A stretch of DNA of 64,000 nt from Hymenobacter wooponensis (GCF_004745865.1 NZ_SRKZ01000008.1:124001-188000); one strand, 5' to 3'; shown: positions 9,074-18,469, numbered from the stretch's first letter. A program made the numbers and translations. The notes: generated by a model from the letters alone, not told the origin.

Positions 9074-9928
9074 ATGCAGTTTCTCACCGACCAGTTCAAG
9101 ACGCCGGCACTCGTCAGCAGTGCCTCCTTGCCGTGGCAGGGCCTGCGCATCGAACAGATACACCTGCCTTCCGCGACGCTGCCCGCCATCTACTACGCGG
9201 AACATGTGCTGGTCCTGCACCAAGTAGCGGAACCGCTCGTGATAAGGCGACGGCGCGCCGGGCAGGTACAGAAAACGGTGTACCGCACCGGCGACCTGGG
9301 ATTGTATCCGGGGGGCGACCACGCCGCAGAAGTGGACTGGGCCACTCCCAGACGCAACATCTACTTGACCCTCGACCATCGCTACCTGGCGCAGCTCGTC
9401 CGCGAAGATGCCAGCATAAGGCGCTTCGCTTTATGCGAGCGGTTGAAATTTAAAGATCCCCTGCTGAATCAGTTAATCCAGCAATTGCTGCAGGCCGCCG
9501 GCAGCCAACGAGCCCTCGGCCGGTTCTACGTGGAGTCGCTCACCAACGCCCTCTGTCAGCAACTCATCGAACACCACGCCACCTACCAGCGCCCAAGCCG
9601 CCAGCCCCGGCTGCCCGCGGCTGCGCTGGCCCGGATTCAAGCGTACCTGGAAGCCCATCCTGAGGCGCCCGTGACGCTGCAAACCCTCGCCGGATTGGCC
9701 AATTTGAGCATTTTTCACTTCGCTCGGCTCTTTAAGCACGCCACCGGGGTGTCGCCCTACCAGTACGTCGTGCAGTCGAAAATGCAGCGCGCCAAGCACC
9801 TGCTCCGCCAGGGCGGGGCAACGATCGACGGTATCAGCGACGCGCTAGGCTTTGCCTCGGCCAAAAGCTTTGTCGCCGCTTTTACCCGGGCCGTGGGCTG
9901 CACGCCTCAGCAATATCAGCGCGGGTAA
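9074..9928 (+). CDS. AraC-family transcriptional regulator
   Basis: 284 residues. The C-terminal AraC domain is complete: first HTH with LQTLAGLANLSIFHFARLFK, linker GVSPYQYVVQSKMQRAKHLL, second HTH ISDALGFASAKSFVAAF, ending CTPQQYQRG. The N-terminal half is cupin-like with no recognisable ligand signature. It stands alone: the next gene is a broken minus-strand gene, so its target cannot be inferred from position. Start ATG at 9074 gives a natural N-terminus. Confidence 0.87.
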   Translation: MQFLTDQFKTPALVSSASLPWQGLRIEQIHLPSATLPAIYYAEHVLVLHQVAEPLVIRRRRAGQVQKTVYRTGDLGLYPGGDHAAEVDWATPRRNIYLTLDHRYLAQLVREDASIRRFALCERLKFKDPLLNQLIQQLLQAAGSQRALGRFYVESLTNALCQQLIEHHATYQRPSRQPRLPAAALARIQAYLEAHPEAPVTLQTLAGLANLSIFHFARLFKHATGVSPYQYVVQSKMQRAKHLLRQGGATIDGISDALGFASAKSFVAAFTRAVGCTPQQYQRG

Positions 9929-10064
9929 GGCCCAGCCGCCAAGGACGAGGACGAGCCCGGGTAGGCTGGGCGAAGTACACTCTTGAGCAGGCCACCCCGT
10001 GCCCGCCCCCGCTGCTCCTCTGGCCAGGACGAACTAGGGCCGCCTAGTAGTTTATAACTGGGTT

Positions 10065-11308
10065 TCAGGACAATTGACTCCAAAAGACAATCTTGCCGGC
10101 CAGTTGGTGCACCAGCTGCACCCCACCGTCCTGCGAAATGGTCACGGCCAAGCAATCCGGGGCGGCCAGGCAGAGCCGATAGGCGGCCCGGTGGCGCGTA
10201 CCACCCTGGTCGGCCGGTTCGGCGCGCAGGTGCTCGCCGCTCAGATCCAGCGCCCGGTACACCTGATCCAGCTCCACGTGCGGCGCCCGGATTTCCACGC
10301 CAAAGCCCACAATTTCCAGATTATGGGTGAGTACCAGCGCACCGTCCACGGTCATGAGATCGGCTAGTAAGTCGGCAAACTGGTCGATGGCCCCGGCCAG
10401 GGCCCGCACCACCGGGTCCGTGGTGTGCTGGTAATACGCCCAGCTCGAATCCCCTAAGTCGGCTAGGCGCTGCAAGACGGCCAAGAAGAGGTGGCCGCCC
10501 CGCGCGCCAGCCCCCAGCTCTTGTACCGGGTACTTGGGTTGCGGCAGGCCGCGGGGCGAGAGCAACTCGGGCACGGCATCGGAGGGAACATAGACCAGCA
10601 TGCCACCGTGGCCGCCGGCCCGCACGCGGGCCACGGCCCGGCGCTGCATATGCTGACCCAGCAGGTCGAGGAGCTTTAATTGCGCCGGCGTGGGCAGCTG
10701 AGGCTGCCCGCTGAGGTGCAGGTAAAGTTGCCCCAAATCACCGAAGCGACCTTGGCTCCAGGCCGTCGGGAACTGTAAAAATCCGTGGTCGTCGATGCGG
10801 CCGCCCTGCAAAGTGAGGACGCGGGTCAGGCCGCAATAACACGTCAGCCGGCCCGGTCCCTGCCACCCGCTTCCAGCACCGCGGGTACGGTGCTGGAAGC
10901 GGGTGGCAGGCTGCCCGGCAGATAATCCCAGGGGGCATCGGCCACCAACAGACCCCAGAGCACCAAGTCGCCCGTCGTCGCTGCGCGCACGGCCAGCAGG
11001 GTCGATGGGCGCGCTACGGCCGGGCTTAGGCGCCGGATTTCCTGCTCCTCCCACGGGCGCGGCTCGCCCAGCGCCAGCACGTGATACCCACCCGGCGCCA
11101 GTGACGGGTGGGCCAACTGCTGCTCCGTGGCCAGCACGACATGGCATTCCACCCCGCGTCCTTCTTCCTGCAGTAAGCTAGCCTGGTAGATAGTGGACAG
11201 AAACTGCGTGAGCACCGGCGGCTCGGGTAACGGTACTGCGGCAGGAAGGGCAAGCCACCGCGCGTGGAGCGCCGCGGCTAGTTCACCCGGGTAGTAAGCA
11301 ACAGCCAT
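10065..11308 (-). pseudogene. Frameshifted DisA_N-like (DACNV-type sensor) protein
   Basis: Two overlapping minus-strand frames together make one protein. The N-terminal part (11308 down to about 10900) starts MAVAYYPGELAAALHARW and reaches LLVADAPWDYLPGS. The C-terminal part (about 10855 to 10065) continues GPGRLTCYCGLTRVLTLQGG and has the DisA_N signature elements: DGALVLTHNLEIVGFGVEI and GTRHRAAYRL, that is both the DGA and RHR motifs of diadenylate cyclases. Families with this layout are annotated as putative sensor domain DACNV; whether they make c-di-AMP is not established to my knowledge. The frame switches at a perfect 22-bp inverted repeat (10859-10910), so as sequenced the protein is truncated. 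Confidence 0.75.
10859..10910. repeat. Perfect 22-bp inverted repeat at a frameshift
   Basis: Arms 10859-10880 and 10889-10910 are exact complements around an 8-nt loop. It lies inside the DisA_N-like gene at the point where the reading frame changes. Confidence 0.9.
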
Positions 11309-11749
11309 AGAAAAGCAGGAGGGAAAAGACCAGCAGCCCCATTGACTCGCTGGGTTTCACGGAGCGGCCGTGCTGGCCCAACGCAGGGTAAAGGTACACG
11401 CTTGCGTAAAGGCTTCGTGTTCGGCTAGTCAGGTTACGGCAGTTGCCCACGCCCCCGGAATACTCTCTACCGGCCGGCTTAAGTTGGAGCTTATTGCCGG
11501 GGAAACCTACCCGCAGGCCGGGCTGGCCGATCCGTAGGCGCCGCCTCCAACAGCAAGGCTGGTCCTGACCCGTTTAAAAAAGAGCAAGAACCGGGGGGAA
11601 AACCGCAAGAAACAGGACCTGCGCTCCTGGCGGCAGGAATAGTTTTGCCAACCACTTCGCCGTGCGTCCTCTCTGATCCGGCCCGCGCTGGCGAAGGCCT
11701 TGCTCGTGAAAAGCCGTCGTGGCTCATTACCAACTTAGCCCCCCACCTT
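11309..11749. other. Intergenic region between divergent genes
   Basis: About 440 nt upstream of both the broken DisA_N-like gene (minus) and the hydrolase (plus). An open frame runs into the hydrolase from 11645 but its residues look arbitrary. No clear promoter or operator was identified. Confidence 0.4.
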
Positions 11750-12688
11750 ATGCCTCAGCCAACGCCAGCCTCCCCTCCCGTCGTGTCGTTCAGCCCCGTG
11801 GTGCTGCCGGTTCCGGGCCGCCAGGTGGATCTTCACCTCAAAGTCTCGGCCCCGGCGGCGGGCGACAATCTGCCCATCCTGCTGCTTTCCCACGGGCATG
11901 GGCAATCGACCTTTCTCTCCTCCTTCCGCGGCTATGGCCCGCTGGCCGATTTTTACGCCGCCGAAGGCTTCGCGGTGGTGCAGCCCACTCACCAGGATTC
12001 CAAGGCCCTCGGCCTCGACCCGAATGGCCCCGAGGGGCCGTTGTTTTGGTCTTCGCGAGCGGAAGATATGCGCCACATTATCGACCAGCTCGACCACCTC
12101 GAGGCGACCGTCCCCGGTCTGAGCGGGCGCCTCGACCGGGCCCGCATTGCCGTGCTGGGCCATTCAATGGGTGGGCACACCGTCGCCCTGCTCGCCGGAA
12201 TGCGGGTTACCAACCCGGTGGATGGACAGGAAGTAGACCTGGCGGAGCCCCGCATCACGGCGCGGGTCCTGCTGGCCCCGCCCGGCGATGGCGCCGACCT
12301 AGCCGCGTTTGCGGCCGAACACTACCGCGTGCTGGGCGCCACCCGCTTCGAGGCCATGTCGATGCCGGCGCTGGTGGTGGTCGGCGACAAAGACCAGAGT
12401 GCTCGTTTCTCCGACCGCGACGACTGGCGGGCGGATGCTTACCACCGGAGTCCGGGGGCGAAGTGCCTGCTTACCGTCTTTGGCGGGGAGCACATCCTGG
12501 GGGGCATTTCGGGCTACGACGCGGCCGAAACCACTGACGAAAGCCCCGAGCGGGTGGCCTTCGTGCGGGAAACGGTGTTGGCTTACCTGCGTACGGCGCT
12601 CAATCCGGCCGATGCCAGCTGGGAAGCTACCAAAGAGCGGTTGCAGCGCGACGCACAAGCTAAGGGACGCATCGAGTGCAAGAACTAA
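11750..12688 (+). CDS. Alpha/beta hydrolase (chlorophyllase/dienelactone-hydrolase-like)
   Basis: 312 residues from the ATG at 11750 (MPQPTPASPPVV); the longer upstream frame is less protein-like. Core features: LPILLLSHGHGQS oxyanion region, FAVVQPTHQDSKALG, nucleophile elbow GHSMGGHT, acid in VVVGDKDQS and a late His in FGGEHILGG. This order matches the PAF-acetylhydrolase/chlorophyllase-like branch that includes dienelactone hydrolases. No signal peptide, so it is likely cytoplasmic. Downstream is only IS debris, and no operon partner is visible. Confidence 0.82.
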   Translation: MPQPTPASPPVVSFSPVVLPVPGRQVDLHLKVSAPAAGDNLPILLLSHGHGQSTFLSSFRGYGPLADFYAAEGFAVVQPTHQDSKALGLDPNGPEGPLFWSSRAEDMRHIIDQLDHLEATVPGLSGRLDRARIAVLGHSMGGHTVALLAGMRVTNPVDGQEVDLAEPRITARVLLAPPGDGADLAAFAAEHYRVLGATRFEAMSMPALVVVGDKDQSARFSDRDDWRADAYHRSPGAKCLLTVFGGEHILGGISGYDAAETTDESPERVAFVRETVLAYLRTALNPADASWEATKERLQRDAQAKGRIECKN

Positions 12689-12856
12689 CGCTTGCATGCA
12701 GCACCGCCGCCCGCAGGGCCAAGATGCCGTCCGCAGGCGGCTGTTAGATCGACCACGCTATTGGGGCTAGCGGCCAGCAGCAGGAGGTGGTCTAGTTAAC
12801 GTGGACAGAATCAGGACCTACTTTCCCTGGCTAGGGCAAGTCCGCCAGGGAAACGG

Positions 12857-13058
12857 CGCAAATACGACGAGGCGTTCAAGGCCGACGTGCTGCGCCGCCG
12901 CACAGGAAAGCCGTTCAGCTCGTGCGGCGGCGCAGCAGTTAGCCACCAGCGAGAGGCGGCCCTACCGCTGGCGGCGGGCACAACCCGAATCGGATGCCGG
13001 TAGTGCCGCGCAGGAGCAAGACCCAGAGTCGAGAGTACTGCGGGCCGTGAACCAATGA
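12857..13058 (+). mobile_element. Remnant of an IS3-family OrfA (helix-turn-helix transposase subunit)
   Basis: Reading across two frames gives RKYDEAFKADVLR, a break, then ESRSARAAAQQLATSE, YRWRRAQPES and EQDPESRVLRAVNQ before a stop. This is the N-terminal HTH and start of the leucine-zipper part of IS3/IS911-type OrfA. The break coincides with a 16-bp inverted repeat (12888-12937). No OrfB was found, so the element is inactive. The 11-mer GTGGACAGAAT just upstream recurs near 43417 and may be an IS end (speculative). Confidence 0.7.
12888..12937. repeat. Perfect 16-bp inverted repeat, 18-nt loop
   Basis: Arms 12888-12903 and 12922-12937. The right arm encodes the expected OrfA residues (ARAAAQQ), while the left arm replaces the expected coding sequence and sits at the frame break, so the left arm looks like an inverted copy of the right. 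Confidence 0.85.
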
Positions 13059-13189
13059 GTAGAGCGCGAGGTAACTGTTTAGCACGTTAAGGTGAACGGT
13101 TGTATTGATAAACATACAGTCGGGCCTCTTTCTTTCTCTTACTATGGCCTATGCCGAAACAGATGACTGTAACGACTTCTAGTCCACCG

Positions 13190-13672
13190 TTTAGAAAATG
13201 TTGTAAGCTCGTCCGTATAGTAGGCAAGCATCCGCACCTGGAGCAAAGTTGGGGGCGGAAAACGCCGCGTAGCAGCCCCGTTCCAGGGCCCACCGCGCCC
13301 GGGCCCTGGAACGGGGCTGCTCGTCGAGCAGCCGCTGGAGCTTGGCCGCCGTCAGGGGCTTGTCCACCACGCCCTGGAAGAGCAGGCCCCGCAACTGCTC
13401 CACGTCCCGCTTCAGGGCCCGCCGCGCTGGTGCGCAGCAGCACCACCCTGCCCTGGCGCTGGGGGCGGGCAAGTGCTGGTAAGCGTGCAGCAACTCCAGG
13501 CCGTTGAGCCCGGGCATGTTCAGGTCCAGCAGAATCAGCTGCGGCCCCTGTTCCGGCGCCCCGGCCTCGGCCACCAGCAGGTGCTCCGTGACGCCAGCCC
13601 GCTCAAGCAGCAGCGCGTGCAGGAATTGGCGGTCGTCTCATCATCGACCAGCAGCCTCGTTAGGCGCGGCAT
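13190..13672 (-). pseudogene. Broken CheY-like response regulator
   Basis: Reads from an ATG at 13672 as MPRLTRLLVDDETTAN, then one base is missing and the frame changes to LLVAEAGAPEQGPQLILLDLNMPGLNGLELL, with the phosphoacceptor Asp in LLDLNMPG. A second shift affects the beta-4/T region, after which LRGLLFQGVVDKPLTAAKLQRLLDE carries the conserved Lys. The C-terminus runs into a 21-bp inverted repeat (13271-13321) and then arbitrary residues. Stand-alone receiver of the kind that follows hybrid kinases; a kinase C-terminus lies immediately upstream. Confidence 0.75.
13271..13321. repeat. Perfect 21-bp inverted repeat, 9-nt loop
   Basis: Arms 13271-13291 and 13301-13321 are exact complements. 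Located at the 3' end of the broken response regulator, where family-like residues stop. Confidence 0.88.
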
Positions 13673-13717
13673 GGAGGGCAGGGCACACAAAACGATGGAC
13701 CAGCGAAACACCAGCCC

Positions 13718-13876
13718 CTAGGCCGGGAAGGTGAGCGTGAAGCTCGTGCCCTCGCCCTCATGGCTGGCGACCGAGAGGGTGCCGCCCGCATTCTCCACGA
13801 TCTTCTTCACCGCGTACAGGCCCACGCCCGAGCCCTCCACGTGGGTTTGCAGCCGCTGAAAGAGCTGAAACAGGCG
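13718..13876 (-). pseudogene. C-terminal fragment of a sensor histidine kinase
   Basis: Only the end of the HATPase_c domain remains: LFQLFQRLQTHVEGSGVGL with the G2-type box, then VKKIVENAGGTLSV and GEGTSFTLTFPA up to the stop. Everything upstream (dimerisation domain, N box) is missing. The broken response regulator starts about 45 nt downstream, so the two are remnants of one kinase-receiver operon. Confidence 0.75.
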
Positions 13877-13953
13877 CGCCTGCTGCCAACTGCTGCATCG
13901 TGAAATCAAAAGGTCTTTAATAGCGCGGGCGTAACCGAGGGAGAGCACCGCTC

Positions 13954-14685
13954 CTAAATCTGGCCCATGCCGCCGTCGACGAAGAGTTCGATGCCGTTGA
14001 TAAAACTGGCGTCCGCCGAAGCCAGGAACAGGGCAGTGGCCGCCACTTCTTCGGGGTGCCCCATTTGCCCGCGCGGAATCAAGGGGGCGACTTGGGCCTT
14101 GAACTCCGAACCGGCCGCCGCCATCATGGGCGTATCAATCACGCCCGGACTCAGCAGGTTGACCCGAATGTGACGATCCTGCAAGTCCACCAGCCAGCCC
14201 CGAACGAAGGCCCGGAGCGCGGCTTTGCTGGCGCTGTACACGCTGTTGGCGGCATACCCCTTGATGGAGGCCATCGACCCATTGAGCACAATGGCGCCGC
14301 GCGCCGCCAACAAAGGCAGGGCTTTTTGCACCGTGAAGAGCGTACCACGTACGTTCAGGTCAAAGATGCCGTCGAAGAAGTCTTCGGTAATCTCCCCCAG
14401 TTTGCCAAAGCCGGCCGTCCCCGCGCTGGCGAACAACACGTCAATTTTGCCTTTTTCCTGCCGCACCGTCGCGTAGAGGCGGTCGAGGTCGGCCAGGTTG
14501 GCCGCGTCACCCAGCACCCCCGTCACGTTGCGGCCGATGAGTTGCAGGGCTTCGTCGAGCTTCTCCTGGGTACGGCCGGTGATGAAGACGTAGGCTCCTT
14601 GGTCCACGAATAATTTGGCGGTGGCCAGCGCTAGCCCCGACGTACCACCCGTAATAACTGCTACTTTTCCAGTGAGCTTTTCCAT
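13954..14685 (-). CDS. Short-chain dehydrogenase/reductase (SDR)
   Basis: 243 residues from the ATG at 14685 (MEKLTGKVAVITGG). Classical SDR: cofactor motif TGGTSGLAL at about 12-20, in which the third glycine of TGxxxGxG is Ala; DAANLADLDRLY acidic loop; ASAGTAG in place of NNAG; catalytic Ser in NGSMAS and Tyr-Lys in YSASK; C-terminal GIELFVDGGMG. NAD(P)-dependent oxidoreductase of unknown substrate. It is divergent from an HxlR-type regulator 158 nt away, the standard arrangement for local control. Confidence 0.88.
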   Translation of the reverse strand: MEKLTGKVAVITGGTSGLALATAKLFVDQGAYVFITGRTQEKLDEALQLIGRNVTGVLGDAANLADLDRLYATVRQEKGKIDVLFASAGTAGFGKLGEITEDFFDGIFDLNVRGTLFTVQKALPLLAARGAIVLNGSMASIKGYAANSVYSASKAALRAFVRGWLVDLQDRHIRVNLLSPGVIDTPMMAAAGSEFKAQVAPLIPRGQMGHPEEVAATALFLASADASFINGIELFVDGGMGQI

Positions 14686-14843
14686 GATTTTCGGTTGCTT
14701 GTTTGCGTTATTCACGGCGCAAAATTCCACCGCGTGATCAGAGCTGGCAAGTAGGGAGAAGTTATTCAGCCCCCGATACTTTTCGCGCCTAGGGCGGATT
14801 TCATCCCTATTCTCCTGCCCACTTTCCCTTAACTAGCTTCCCG

Positions 14844-15212
14844 ATGTACCAGAAGAAAATTGCCAACACGTTGAATTGCGGCTCCGTGCTCACCAAGGAA
14901 GTGCTGCACGGCAAATGGAAGTCCACCCTGCTCGCGGGCATTGCCCAGGGCATCCAGCGGCCCAGTGCCCTGCACCGCATGATTCCCAGCGCCAGCCGGC
15001 GCGTGCTCAACGTGCAGCTGAGCGAGCTGGAGTACCACGGCTTAATTAGCAAAACCATCTTCCCCGAATTGCCGCCCCGAGTAGAGTATCAGCTCACGGA
15101 CCTGGGACGGAGCCTGCTGCCGGTGATTGACGTGATGGAGCAATGGGGCAACGCCCATCGCCCGGAGTTGGAACAGGTGCTGGCCGTGAGTTTAGCCGAA
15201 CTGCCCAGTTAG
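14844..15212 (+). CDS. HxlR-family (MarR-like) transcriptional regulator
   Basis: 122 residues with the HxlR winged helix: CGSVLTKEVLHGKWKSTLL, then FxE-like PSALHRMIPSASRRVLNVQLSELE and the wing VEYQLTDLGRSLLPV. The usual redox/metal-sensing Cys near the N-terminus is present (NTLNCGS). HxlR proteins are small dimeric repressors/activators responding to aldehydes or oxidants and typically control a divergent oxidoreductase, here the SDR at 13954-14685. A TACTTTTC element about 65 nt upstream may be its -7 box. Confidence 0.88.
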   Translation: MYQKKIANTLNCGSVLTKEVLHGKWKSTLLAGIAQGIQRPSALHRMIPSASRRVLNVQLSELEYHGLISKTIFPELPPRVEYQLTDLGRSLLPVIDVMEQWGNAHRPELEQVLAVSLAELPS

Positions 15213-15776
15213 CCCCTCCAGCCGCCCCTACCGTACGAGCAGTGAGGTGGTCTAGCTAGCGAGCCTACTTTAGTCGGCCACTTGGCTGCTTATCCTGCTG
15301 CCCTGGTTGCCACAGTATTGACGCCCGAGAACACCCCGAGTTGGACCGCGCCTTCTCGCAGCCACCAAGTAAGTCCGGGCTGCCGATGCGGTCCGTAGCC
15401 GAGCTTAAGCAGTACCGAACGCAAGTTCAGCCCCGCCCCAGCGCCGGAGTCAACGCCCTTGCCCGTCAATGCTTGGTTTAGCCGGCATCAGGCTGTTTCA
15501 CAAGCGGACATTCAGTTGGAGCCGCCTCGCTCCAGCTCAGCGTGTTAGAGAAGCCCACGAATCACTGGGCCTACTATACCGACCTATTGATGCTCCGCAA
15601 CTAGGGGCACTTACTGCCCTTTTTCCGGGCACTACATAAGGAGGCGCTGCAAAGCAAACTGCGCTGGATCGAGCCTAAAACGGATTAGCACTGCGTCATA
15701 GCCCATTGGCTTGAAGAATAGTAGGACAAGCTAGCGGATCTCAAGAGGAAGTCTAGAGTAGGAACAGAAAATATGG
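15213..15776. other. Decayed region, no intact gene
   Basis: About 560 nt. A plus-strand run near 15565-15690 reads HWAYYTDLLMLRN, a stop, then GHLLPFFRALHKEALQSKL, which looks like protein debris but is not a family I recognise. The 12-mer GAGGTGGTCTAG at 15244-15255 also occurs at 12784-12795. Confidence 0.4.
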
Positions 15777-15995
15777 CTAGGCCAATTCGTTGAGCGACGC
15801 CTCCCGATTAGTTAGGGTACGCACCAAGCGGAGTTGCCCCGCTGCAATGGCTTCGGCCAGGGTGAAGCCGTAGCAGCCCAGCATATTGACGTATTCATGC
15901 AGCAACGGCGAGAGGCGCGCTACCTCGTCCAGGCTCAGGACTCCTTCAGTTTCTTGCCGCTGCGCCAGCGCTGCTGCCAAAAGCGGGGGTTTCAC
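15777..15995 (-). mobile_element. C-terminal remnant of a Tn3-family transposase
   Basis: 72 codons ending in a stop: ALAQRQETEGVLSLDEVARL, SPLLHEYVNMLGCYGFTL and QLRLVRTLTN. The pattern DVARLSPxxxxHxNMLGRYxF is characteristic of the extreme C-terminus of Tn3-type TnpA proteins, which are close to 1000 residues long. Nothing of the catalytic DDE part is present upstream on the minus strand. I infer a deletion remnant of a transposon. Confidence 0.6.
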
Positions 15996-16048
15996 AGCAC
16001 CAGCAAGTCCTAATGCCCTAACTGGTTTTCCATGCCCTCACGATATCG

Positions 16049-16092
16049 CTGGCGCAACTCCCCTGCCCGGCAAGAAAGGGGAGTTGCGCCAG
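16049..16092 (-). terminator. Hairpin downstream of the ABC exporter operon
   Basis: Arms 16049-16064 and 16077-16092 form a perfect 16-bp stem with a 12-nt loop, starting 19 nt after the stop of the permease gene. The position fits a transcript end, but a T-tract is missing, so it may instead protect the mRNA end or be one of the compact palindromes common in this window. Confidence 0.5.
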
Positions 16093-16111
16093 AATGCGCC
16101 GACGGTAGGTA

Positions 16112-18469
16112 TCACTCGGCCCGCAGGCTCAGCACGGGGTTGCGGCGGGCCGCCCGCCAGGCCTGCACGCTTACGGTGAGCCAGGCAATAAGTAGGGCCC
16201 CTAGGCCGGCCGCTGCGAAGTACCACCACTGCCATGCCACGCGGTAGGCAAAGCCCTCCAGCCACCGCTCCATGAGCAGGTAGCTCAGGGGCAGCGCCAG
16301 GACGATGGCCACGACGACCAGCCAAGTCAGGCTGCTGGTCAACAGCCAGACAATGCCCAACTCGCTCGCCCCCAAGGCCTTGCGGATGCCGATTTCCTTG
16401 CGCCGTCGCTCGGCCGTGAAGGCCGCCAGTCCCAGCAGGCCTAGAGCAGAAATAAGGATGGCCAGCCCGGCGAAGTAGCGGGCGAGCACCGCCACCCGCC
16501 GCTCGGCGACGTACTGGGCCTGGTAGTCGGCATCCAGAAACGTGTAATCGAGCGGAAAGCCGGGGCTGTAGGCGGCGTACAGTTGCTGCAGCCGCGCAAT
16601 CGTGGCCTGCTCCGCGCCCGGCTGGAGCTTCGCTAACACCGTGTTAATCGTGGGGTCGAGTTTGAGGAGCAGGGGTTTGATTTTTTCGTGCAGGGACTCG
16701 TAGTGAAAGTCGCGGACCACGCCCACGATGCGGGCCCCGTCGAGCTGTTGGCCCACGGGGTCCGGCATCCCTAGGCCAGCCACCAGGGCCTGGTTTACGA
16801 TGATGGCAGCGCTGTCGGCGCGGAACTGCGGCGCAAAGCTGCGGCCGGCTACCAGGTGCAGGCCCATCGTTTCCAACAGGTCGTAGTTGACCAGCATCGT
16901 CCCTACTGGCAGGCGCTTACCCCGCCAGCTCATCTCCTCCACGTGGCGCCCCCCCAGGAAGCCGCCCAAGACGGTAGACGCCTGCACGACGCCGGGCAAT
17001 TTCTTCACCTCGGCCAGAAACGCCGCCTGCTGGCGCGCCGCCCGGCCCGCCGTCTCAAAGCGGAGCACGTGGGCTTTATCGTAGCCCAGCGGCTGGTGCT
17101 GCACAAACGCCAGCTGCGCGTTGACCACTACCACGGCCACGATGAAGAGCACCGAGAGCGTGAATTGCAGCACGACCAAACCCTGCCGCGTCCATACGTC
17201 GCCGGCCTTGGTCGGCAGTTTGCCCTTCAGCACGGCTGCCGGCTGGAAACCTGATAGGTAGAACGCGGGGTAGCTGCCCGCCAGCAGCCCCGTACCTAGC
17301 GCCAGGGCCAGGCCGGCCCCCACCAGTTGCGGCTCCCACCGCAAGACCAGCGGCTTGCCCGTCAGCTCGCTGAACTGCGGGAGCACGAGCTGGACTAGCC
17401 CTACGGCCACGACCAGGGCCAGCAAGGCCATTACCACGGACTCGGTTAGGTACTGCCCCACCAGCGCGGCGCGGCTCGCCCCCAGGGCCTTGCGAATGCC
17501 CACTTCCTTTACCCGCCGCGAGGCCTTGGCGGTGAATAGGTTCATGAAATTGATGCTGGCAATCACCAGAATGAGCCCGGCAATCAGGGCCAGCAGCCGC
17601 ACGTAGGTAATGCGCCCCCCGGTGGCGACGCCGTTTTCGTAGGTGCCGTGCAGGTACCCCGCCGCGAACGGCCGCACGAACAGCGTACGCCCCTGGGCCT
17701 GGGCCTGCGCGCTTTTGGTTTTCAACAACCCCGCCAGCTTGGCTTGAAACTGCGCGGGGTCGGCCCCCTCCTTCAAGGCTAAGTAGGTGTTGAAGGGGCC
17801 TTCGTCGTCCCACTTGATGGTCTCGTTCATGTGCATCAGGTCCTTGAACGAGGCAAAGGGCAGCACGCAGTCAAACTGCTCCGACGAGTTGCGGGGCACC
17901 CCGGCAAACACCCCGGCCACTAGGCAGGTCTGTTTTAGGTCGGCCATTTGCCATTCCACGGCTTTGCCCAGGCTATTCTGCGGCGACCGAAAAAGCTTGG
18001 TTGCCAGAGCTTCGGAGAGTACAATCCCATTTTTATCTCGCAGTACCGTGGCGGGAGTGCCCACCAGCAGGGGGTAGGAAAACAGCTGGAAGAAGGCGGG
18101 GTCCGCGTATTTGGGGGCGGCATCCAGGTGCTGGCCGCCCGCCACCAGCGTGAACCCGGGGAAGAATGGTACCGGCGTGGTGGTGGCCACCAATTCAATC
18201 TCCGGCATTTCCCGCCGCAGGGCTTCGGCCAGCAGCGGCATCGTACCGCCTTGGGTCTCGATGCCGGCGGCGGTGCGGCGGTTTTCCAGCACCTGGTAGA
18301 GCCGGCCGTCCAGGGCGTGGTAGCGGTCGAAGCTGCGCTCGTCGCTTATCCAGAGGTAGATGAGCAGCGCGCCGGCCAGGCCGGTCGAGAGGCCAATCAG
18401 GTTGATGAAGAACGTGCTTTTGAACCGCTTAAAGTTGCGGTAGAGGAGCAGCAGGGGGTAGGGAAGCAT
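16112..18469 (-). CDS. MacB/FtsX-type ABC transporter permease
   Basis: 785 residues. The N-terminus FKSTFFINLIGLSTGLAGAL is the first membrane segment, followed by a MacB-like periplasmic domain (about 45-285). Three segments form the first FtsX block (about 285-430, with RRVKEVGIRKALGASR), then a second periplasmic section (about 440-670) and the last three helices, with ERRRKEIGIRKALGASE. The duplicated FtsX layout is typical of Bacteroidota exporters of about 780-800 residues. Third gene of an operon with an HlyD-like adaptor and an ATPase, 20 nt after the ATPase. Substrate unknown; no outer-membrane TolC gene is adjacent. Confidence 0.9.
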   Translation of the reverse strand: MLPYPLLLLYRNFKRFKSTFFINLIGLSTGLAGALLIYLWISDERSFDRYHALDGRLYQVLENRRTAAGIETQGGTMPLLAEALRREMPEIELVATTTPVPFFPGFTLVAGGQHLDAAPKYADPAFFQLFSYPLLVGTPATVLRDKNGIVLSEALATKLFRSPQNSLGKAVEWQMADLKQTCLVAGVFAGVPRNSSEQFDCVLPFASFKDLMHMNETIKWDDEGPFNTYLALKEGADPAQFQAKLAGLLKTKSAQAQAQGRTLFVRPFAAGYLHGTYENGVATGGRITYVRLLALIAGLILVIASINFMNLFTAKASRRVKEVGIRKALGASRAALVGQYLTESVVMALLALVVAVGLVQLVLPQFSELTGKPLVLRWEPQLVGAGLALALGTGLLAGSYPAFYLSGFQPAAVLKGKLPTKAGDVWTRQGLVVLQFTLSVLFIVAVVVVNAQLAFVQHQPLGYDKAHVLRFETAGRAARQQAAFLAEVKKLPGVVQASTVLGGFLGGRHVEEMSWRGKRLPVGTMLVNYDLLETMGLHLVAGRSFAPQFRADSAAIIVNQALVAGLGMPDPVGQQLDGARIVGVVRDFHYESLHEKIKPLLLKLDPTINTVLAKLQPGAEQATIARLQQLYAAYSPGFPLDYTFLDADYQAQYVAERRVAVLARYFAGLAILISALGLLGLAAFTAERRRKEIGIRKALGASELGIVWLLTSSLTWLVVVAIVLALPLSYLLMERWLEGFAYRVAWQWWYFAAAGLGALLIAWLTVSVQAWRAARRNPVLSLRAE

